Assembly: GCA_037974665.1 (NCBI GenBank)
Contig: CM075773.1
Location: forward strand, 62,092,763 to 62,156,762
Reading direction: 5' to 3'
Source of the DNA: Ehretia macrophylla
Taxonomy: Eukaryota > Streptophyta > Magnoliopsida > Boraginales > Ehretiaceae
Length of the DNA: 64,000 bases
The translations under genes and the position numbers were made by a program. Below the pieces are notes generated by a model. That model had not been told where the DNA came from. It saw only the letters and a list, made by a program, of their open reading frames with translations, and made no database searches. Positions 57,775-64,000 of this stretch are shown here, in pieces; position 1 is the stretch's first letter; the number at the start of each line of letters is the position of its first letter.

Positions 57775-60181
57775 CTAAGGCGCGAGAGTAGCTGAAACGA
57801 CACCGTCACCTGCGGCCTTATCCTTGATATCAGGGGACTCATCTCCAGCTTGCTCTATCCCTTTCTTGATATAGGCCACGACTTTCTGGGCCTGGTACTT
57901 CAAGTCGGTAGGAAGTCCAGGGATGTTCTAAAATTCCAGAGCAGGAGCATCCATAATCTCTAGGAAAACAGTCTTCGATGAAGGAAGAAAAGTCTTCACC
58001 CGTTCACAAGCCGCAATCTGGCCTCGAAAGAAGTACTCCATCTCGGCAAACTTTATCATTGTCTCTCCCTTCTTCATCAGCTAGTTTGTGTCCGCATTGC
58101 TAGACTTGAAGGCTTCCACTGCCTTCTCTCTCTTCGGCCCGACCTTCTCTTGGAATTCTTGAAGACTGGTCTAGGCCTCGCGGTTCTCTTTCTTTAGCTG
58201 CGTTATGTCGTTACTGGCGTAAGTCCTTCGGGACTTTTCAATCTCAAGCTCATTCTCTTTGAGTTCTAGCTCTTTCTTAAGACGGTTGATTTTCTCGCCG
58301 TCCTCCTTAAATCTCTTACTAGCTTTCTCCCTCTGTGCCTCTAGCTCAGCCTGGGCTTCATTGTATCTATACTCCAGGTCAGTACAGCGAAACTGTACCT
58401 TGCTAATAAGGCCAGGGATGGAGAGGGCATGGGACTTGATCTGCAAGGGAATCATGGTTAGACTTGCCGCAAGTTAGAAAAAATTAATTAACACAATGAA
58501 ACAAGGACAATCACTTACCGTGGCCGTGTCGGTCTACAAGTCGAAGATGAACTGGTCCATAGGGACCTTGGACAACTGGGGATCGTGCTCTATGGGGGCA
58601 GAGGTATCAACTACCTGATCCTTCTTGGATCGGATCACCTCTGCTACCCTCCCCTTGCCCGTCTTCTCGGCGCGGGGCCTTTTCTTCGGGTCTGCTCAGG
58701 CACTTTGATGCTCAATAATCGTCACGCCCGACACCTTCTTCTTGGAAGGCGACTCTGAGACTTTGCTTTTCTTGGAGGAAACTTTTGTCTCTCTCTCAGT
58801 CTCTTGGCCGCTTGGCATTTTCTTGGATCCTTTAAGAGATAGGGAGCCCCCGAACACCGAGCCCTTACCGCTCTCATCGGCCTTCTTCCTCTTGAGATAA
58901 GGCATCTACCCAGTAGTCGGCATTTCTGGAAAAAATTATTATTAATCAAAAGAGAGGGTTAGAAAAATCAGAGCGAAGTCAAGTTAGAAAACATGAACTA
59001 GGGAGGTAGGATCCGATCCCAAGACTGAGCCTCTTCTCGATCTTCTTCTTCTTCTTCATCGTTTGAGTCAGAGAGTAAACTGGGGTAGTCCTTGGTCAGG
59101 TCAGGCATCCAGCCAAACAACTTAGATTTCCAAATCTTGTCCAAGTTAAGGACACTCTCAATGTCAATCAATTGATTCGGCCCCGGCTTGAGCTCCTCGA
59201 CGTCATTCATTTTCGAGTCAGATAGTATAGGCTGGTCATTGAGCCTCATCTTCAAGGATAGAGTCCACTATCTCCTACACCCTGTGGCGACCGAACACTC
59301 TACCCAGTAGTACTTGTTGTGCCAACCTTTGTTAGAAGACTTCCATTTAGTAAAGAGGGCCAGGTCCTTCCTGGTCGCGAAATGGAACTACCTTGGTTGC
59401 TTGGGGTTGGCTTTGCAAGTATAGAAGTATTTGAAAAGAGTAGGGGTCAGTTCCACACCCACTTCCTGACAGTACACATAAAATGCCACGATCATAGCCC
59501 AGCCATTGGGAGCCATTTGGCCCGGGCTGAGCTCAAAGTAGTCCAGCATGGTGGTAATGAAGCGTGGGAGAGGTAACTGGATTACATCAAAGGCCAAGTC
59601 GTAAATCGTGAAGTAATCGGCGAGAGAATTGCAAGCATAATCGAACCGACTTGGGACCTTCAATCTATAAGTCCAGTCAACCAACCTGTTCCTCAACCTA
59701 CCATTCAATAGTAATTTAGAGGTATGTCATTCACGTCGGCAACAAGCAAAGAGTTGTTAATCTTCTTTCCCCGACCTAAAGAGCCACTAGTTGTATAAGA
59801 GCGATGATGTGGAATTACTCCCGAGGGCTCGGCATCTACCACCTTAGCTTAAAAAACCCCAACTATAAACTTATGGGGCAACTCAAGACTTTCTAGTTGG
59901 TTGAAAGGCGAGCTATCCCTGGCTTCGCCTAATTTATTCAGACCTGACAAATGATCCCCTTCGGCTTCCTCTTGTGGTCTCCTAACTTCTATGATTTTGC
60001 ACTCATCATCGCTCTCTGCCCTGACTTGTTGATGCTCCAATTCTACCTCTTGAGAGATGCTTGAGTCGCCATCATCTGGGCCCCACTCCGAGGACGACTC
60101 CGAGCTGGGAGGGTTCTCTTCACCTCTCCCATATGACCTAACTTACATCTCCTGGGAATCCTCGGACTCCGACCTCCCCAT
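57775..60181 (-). pseudogene. Antisense, spliced gene of the Tat element (gypsy-type Transposase_28-like)
   Basis: On the minus strand the gene starts at an ATG near 60181 (MGRSESEDSQEM, then a stop). It has a Ser/Glu-rich N-terminus, then a segment 59708-59300 with FDVIQLPLPRFITTMLDYF and GQMAPNGWAMIVAFYVYCQE, the hallmark of the plant putative gypsy-type transposon domain (PF04195 class). An acidic stretch and Lys/Ser-rich region follow, then a coiled coil (58440-58200, KINRLKKELELKENELEIE) and a C-terminus ending at 57775. A canonical intron lies at 58518-58441 (GTAAGTGATT...CCCTTGCAG) and joins two exons in one frame; another acceptor (TTTTTTCCAG) lies near 58926. Several internal stops make it a pseudogene. 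Its function is unknown. Confidence 0.75.
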
Positions 60182-60615
60182 TTGTGTAAGTGTATATGAA
60201 ATAAAATATACGAGAATATTTGAAGGGAGTAAGAACGTACCTAGTAGGGTGACTAGGTTAGTTGAACTAAGCTAATGGGGCTGAGTTGTTGGTCTTCCGT
60301 GCTCACCGATTTCCAAGCTTCTAATCCTCCGAGCTGAACTTTCTAAGCTTAAAAGCCTTTGGATTCTTGAAAGTTTGGATGTAAAAGTTGACATGAATTG
60401 TGAAACCTTGGAGCCCTATTTATAAGCGCGAAGTGTAACCGTCTCGAGAATGCCAAACGTTGCGTCCTGTCAGAGTTAAGGCATGACGTGTCAGTCTCTC
60501 AGGTGAGATACCAGTATGACATTACATTTATCCCTGGTCGGTCACTCCCAACTCGGGTATGCACACTACCTACCTAGACCTTCTTCAGACTTCTAAACTT
60601 GGGGAGGGGAGAAAT

Positions 60616-60816
60616 TGACGGGGAAGTACCCGAGCTGGGGACATCGAAACCGGGTCACCTTCCAACCTGAGACGCCTAACCCGACCCAGACTTGACCCGA
60701 GTGAACCCCAATTTTATGCAAACCGTCCAAATGGGACGTAAACCAATGCATACAGGTCGGACCAGCAGATAATGACTTTATCCACTGGGTAATAGCTTTG
60801 TTCACTAGATACACAG
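60616..60816 (+). repeat. Tat 3' LTR, first 201 bp
   Basis: Begins after the purine tract with TGACGGGGAAGTACCCGAGC and follows the 5' LTR closely until ACTAGATACACAG, where the Tekay LTR starts. Confidence 0.92.
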
Positions 60817-63112
60817 TGTCACGCCCCGACCCAACCCCGCAAAAGGCCAAGCCAGGACCCGACACACGGACGGAGTCTCCTTTGTACCGCGGACAATCCG
60901 AAACCCTAAAAACAATATAACACTTGCGAAAGCTATAAAATAATCAAAACAAGCCAACTTTCTATAAAACATACATTTCTTATTATCCAACTTTCCAAAC
61001 CAAAAATGATATGCATACTACACAAGTACTTATGCCACTAAACCATTAGCCATTAGCATGCAATCTTCACTAGTCATCCGAGTATAAGTTTACAACTTAC
61101 AAACTTTAATCCATTTCAACATAAAACTAATAAAGATCTCAACTAGAAAATATATATACAAGGCTACAAGCCTCAAAATTAAGCTTCCTTCACGCAATAT
61201 ACATAACATCAAGGTTTGCACAAAACTGGTAACCAACCACCAGCAAAGCAGGTAAGTGCTATCACGGAAACACCTCCACCTGCTCCTCCTCCTCAATTAC
61301 CTCGAGAGGGTCTGCCTCAACTACTCCTGTAAAAACATAGTATAGAGAGGAATGAGCAAAAACTATTGCTCAGCGAGGGCAATTGGTCTCAAGGACGGAG
61401 ATGAGAGGAGTATGCAATGCAATTAGCCAAGCAATACATTCAAAACATATAAAGATACATCCAAAGCCAACAAAAAAGCAAGGTAAGTATTTAATGTTGC
61501 AAACACTCAATCAAAGGATACGATACTCTTTTCACGATCCACGTTCAAACACGAATTCGATGACGACGCGTCGGCCCAAAACAACCTTATAACACCAGTT
61601 TGGAATACGCCGGAAGTATCCATCAATCCTACGACACAAATCTCCCTGGGAGGCAACCCAAGCGAGAAAGGGAATAGCAACGGAGCTAGAGCAACCAACA
61701 CTGGCAACCCAAGGCTACCCAGAGAGGCCCATCACTCACGTGCGAGACACTATGCCATGCAAGACTCGATACAAGACAATAAACAAGCAATAAACAAGCG
61801 ATAAACCACACGTGGGAGAATAACAAAGTAGGTTACTCTCGCACGCAATAGCAGCAATTTGATAAGCAATTCAATTCAAAACAACTCAAACAAGTAATTC
61901 AAGTAATTCTAAGCATTCTATAAGCATAAAGACAAGTAAACACACAAAAACACAAATCGGCCCCAACTATCAAAATGCTACCATTTCCAAACGAGCCACG
62001 AGTTCTGGAAACCGACTTCGCCAACCCTCCTAGGTCACCATAAGGCACGTCTAAAGACCCCGAAACCTTACTTTACCCTAGAACTCGCGCAAAGTCCCGA
62101 TTTTCCCCCTTTCTCGTTTGAACTACAACTACAACAACCAAACACCCAACCAACGCCATATTCGCACCAAAAGTGCTTCCATGGCTTCCCGAAGCAATGC
62201 CAACACGCAAAACGAGAAAATGCAAAAGTCAACCTAAACGACCCCGACTTTCCCAAAGGCTTAATTCTCGTTTTTTCCACTACGCAACCCAAACAAACCA
62301 CACATTTTAGCATTCTAGCATACCTAGCACGTTTCTACATCAACGGAAAGCATAACGGCGCAATTTCAACGTTTCAAGGTTTTACTATTCATAAAGTACT
62401 ATTCATATCACAATTCAAGTTGCAATCACAACATTTAACCGCAGAAAATGTTACAAAGCCATAAATACATGTTCTACCAATGCTAAGGAACATTTTAGAA
62501 GCATCAATTCGCTTTAAATAACGATCTACGGATAAATCTAAAAACTGATAAAGTTAACTAACACAACGTATAAATGCGCAAATAACATGCTTCCCTCACC
62601 TTAGGTACTCCTAGTCGCTAGGAAAACAACGTTGGTTGCCTCGGTAATCACCCCGCACGAGCACACGCGAAGATTGATCGTAGAGAAGTTGAAAGGTTTT
62701 TTTTTTTTCCTCTCTAAAGCTCTCGGCCTGCTGCTGCTGTTTGCTGCTATTTTTTTTTCTTATTTTGCTTACTTAATTGCTTAATTAAAGGTCAAAAGGT
62801 CAAAGGGTCAAAGGTCCAAGGTCAAACCACTTAAAACTTGGTCAAAGGGCCCTATTTCGCGCGTTTTAAAGCCGTTTCAGCTATGGTAAGTTCAAATAAA
62901 GCTAGCAATATTTAAAATATAAAATTTAAGTCATCTAAATACTAGTTTCACTATTTGCTGAGGACTGAAAATCGTTATCTAGCTATCGCTCCTTAAATGC
63001 AATGCACCTTGCGTGGGCTAGAAAGTAACAGTTAATTCACAAAGAATTTAAGGAAATAAAATTTTCAAAATAATAAACAAAGAAAATTCATATTCCGGGC
63101 TCGGGTATTACA
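60817..63112 (-). repeat. Tekay 3' LTR, 2.3 kb
   Basis: TG...CA borders with the purine tract directly on the inner side (63113-63126). It contains the GCTCAGCGAGGG block near 61368, shared with the LTRs at 15283 and 49901. The short frames inside start at non-ATG codons or have no motifs and are not genes. Confidence 0.92.
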
Positions 63113-63123
63113 CCCTCTCCCCC

Positions 63124-64000
63124 TTAAAACAATTGCGCCCACGCAATTCTTACCTGGTCAACAAACAACTCCGGATACTGATCCCGAACTTGGTCCTCTC
63201 TTTCCCATGTCGCTTCCTCAAACCCATGATGATTCCACAGAACCTTCACTAACGGAATACTCTTTCTGCGAAGCTCTTGAATCTTCCGATCCACAATTCT
63301 AATCGGTTTCTCTTCGTAGGACAACTTCTCTTCAATCTGTAAAGGCTCTGGTTCAAGTACATGCGAAGGGTCTGGATGATACTTCTTCAACATAGACACG
63401 TGAAACACATCATGCACTCGCGACAAGCTCGGAGGCAAAGCTAATCGATAAGCCAAAGGACCTACCTTTTCGGTGATCTCATACGAGCCCACATACCTGG
63501 GACTAAGCTTCCCGCTCTTACCGTGCCGAATCAATCCCTTCCGTGGAGAAATCTTAAGAAACACCCAATCTCCCAAATCAAACTTAAGATCCCGACGGTG
63601 CTTATCCGCATAACTCTTCTGACGACTCTGAGCTGTAAGCATACGCTGGCGAATAAGGTGAACATTATCTACCATCTTAATCATCTCAGGTAACACAGTC
63701 GGATCAACTGTTCTCATCTCTCCAACCTCCTCCCAATATAACGGGGATCTGCATTTACGACCATACAACGCCTCGTAGGGAGCCATACCTATAGTAGATT
63801 GATAACTATTGTTGTAGGCGAACTCCGCTAAAGGCAAAAACTTCTCCCAATTCTTCCCAAAGTCAAGCACACATGCCCGAAGCATGTCTTCCAAGATCCT
63901 GATGGTTCTCTCAGACTGGCCATCAGTTTGCGGATGATATGCAGTACTGAAGCTCAACTTAGTTCCCATGGCCTCTTGCAACTTCTGCCAAAAACGAGAT
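63124..64000 (-). CDS. Tekay integrase C-terminal half with chromodomain (partial)
   Basis: The frame is open from the window edge to the stop at 63124, with no break in 292 codons. It begins inside the integrase core ([20 protein letters not shown], containing the catalytic Glu), continues through the family-typical [18 protein letters not shown], the GPY/F module ([20 protein letters not shown]) and [15 protein letters not shown]. It ends in a chromodomain-like segment ([32 protein letters not shown]). Such chromodomains steer integration toward heterochromatin. The uninterrupted frame contrasts with every other retroelement here and suggests a recent insertion. The upstream pol lies outside the window. 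Confidence 0.94.
   Translation of the reverse strand, partial: SRFWQKLQEAMGTKLSFSTAYHPQTDGQSERTIRILEDMLRACVLDFGKNWEKFLPLAEFAYNNSYQSTIGMAPYEALYGRKCRSPLYWEEVGEMRTVDPTVLPEMIKMVDNVHLIRQRMLTAQSRQKSYADKHRRDLKFDLGDWVFLKISPRKGLIRHGKSGKLSPRYVGSYEITEKVGPLAYRLALPPSLSRVHDVFHVSMLKKYHPDPSHVLEPEPLQIEEKLSYEEKPIRIVDRKIQELRRKSIPLVKVLWNHHGFEEATWEREDQVRDQYPELFVDQVRIAWAQLF

Larger units (their letters stand above)
48868..60816 (+). mobile_element. Tat-lineage Ty3/Gypsy retrotransposon, nested and truncated at its 3' LTR
   Basis: The 5' LTR is 48868-49366, followed by a primer-binding site, gag, protease, reverse transcriptase, RNase H, a second archaeal-type RNase H, integrase, an antisense gene and a purine tract (GGGGAGGGGAGAAAT). 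The 3' LTR starts at 60616. It is cut after about 200 bp by a Tekay element at 60817; the rest should lie beyond the window. A Tekay-like solo LTR sits in gag. Dual RNase H plus an antisense ORF before the 3' LTR is typical of the Tat clade. Confidence 0.93.
60817..64000 (-). mobile_element. Tekay/Del chromovirus (Ty3/Gypsy), 3' end, extends past the window
   Basis: On the minus strand the visible part is the end of integrase with chromodomain, a purine tract (AAGGGGGAGAGGG), and the 3' LTR from 63112 (TGTAATACCCGAGCCCGG) to 60817 (GGGGCGTGACA). It inserted into the Tat 3' LTR. The left target-site pentamer would be CACAG (60812-60816); its partner lies beyond the window. Confidence 0.93.

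Overview
The window is plant nuclear DNA, most likely from a dicot. The signs are AT-rich intergenic sequence, GT-AG introns, an LRR receptor-like kinase, plant defensin-like genes, and plant transposon lineages (Emigrant/Lemi1, MULE, CACTA, Copia, Tat and Tekay Gypsy). The species cannot be named from the sequence. No prokaryotic operon, CRISPR array, plastid insertion or functional RNA gene was seen. About two thirds of the window is transposon-derived and heavily nested; only one host gene looks intact.

Layout. 1-1365: sparse sequence with a possible minus-strand promoter and leader. 1366-2785: a 102-bp satellite split by a 389-bp solo LTR with TSD ATTAA, followed by an Emigrant-type fragment to about 3090. 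3507-8873: a Tekay-like LTR fragment fused to a CACTA element with a decayed transposase; its right end sits inside Copia element 1 (8874 to about 11670). 12043-26954: one Mutator-like element (MULE) of 14.9 kb with a perfect 9-bp TSD (TTAGTTCAA). Its mudrA-type transposase is interrupted by a 2.5-kb Tekay-like solo LTR (15283-17793), and its 3' part by a Copia element with two 233-bp LTRs (20706-26294). 27017-33392: receptor-kinase and SINE-like scraps, a TIR MITE, a Lemi1/pogo element (29321-30237), a possible solo LTR and a MULE-type MITE.

33983-37222 (minus) is the one apparently intact host gene: a two-exon LRR-III receptor-like pseudokinase of 652 codons with a 640-bp MULE-MITE in its intron. 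37400-42600 holds decayed LINE pieces, a Harbinger-type MITE, an Emigrant MITE, a tRNA-Pro-like relic and a TA microsatellite. 43686-48145 carries two diverged defensin-like pseudogenes with proline-rich tails, from a local duplication. The promoter of the second received a MITE whose empty site survives beside the first.

48868-60816: a Tat-lineage Gypsy element with dual RNase H domains and a spliced antisense gene, interrupted in gag by another Tekay-like solo LTR (49901-52677, TSD CCCTC). Its 3' LTR is cut by a Tekay/Del chromovirus on the minus strand (60817-64000, continuing past the window), whose visible integrase-chromodomain reading frame is open.

The TE genes do not form a working pathway: nearly all are broken. 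The window is mainly a readable record of successive insertions, many fixed by exact target-site duplications. I found no new biological system. The most unusual items are the spliced antisense gene in the Tat element, the defensin-like pair, the pseudokinase with its intronic MITE, and the exactly delimited nested MULE.
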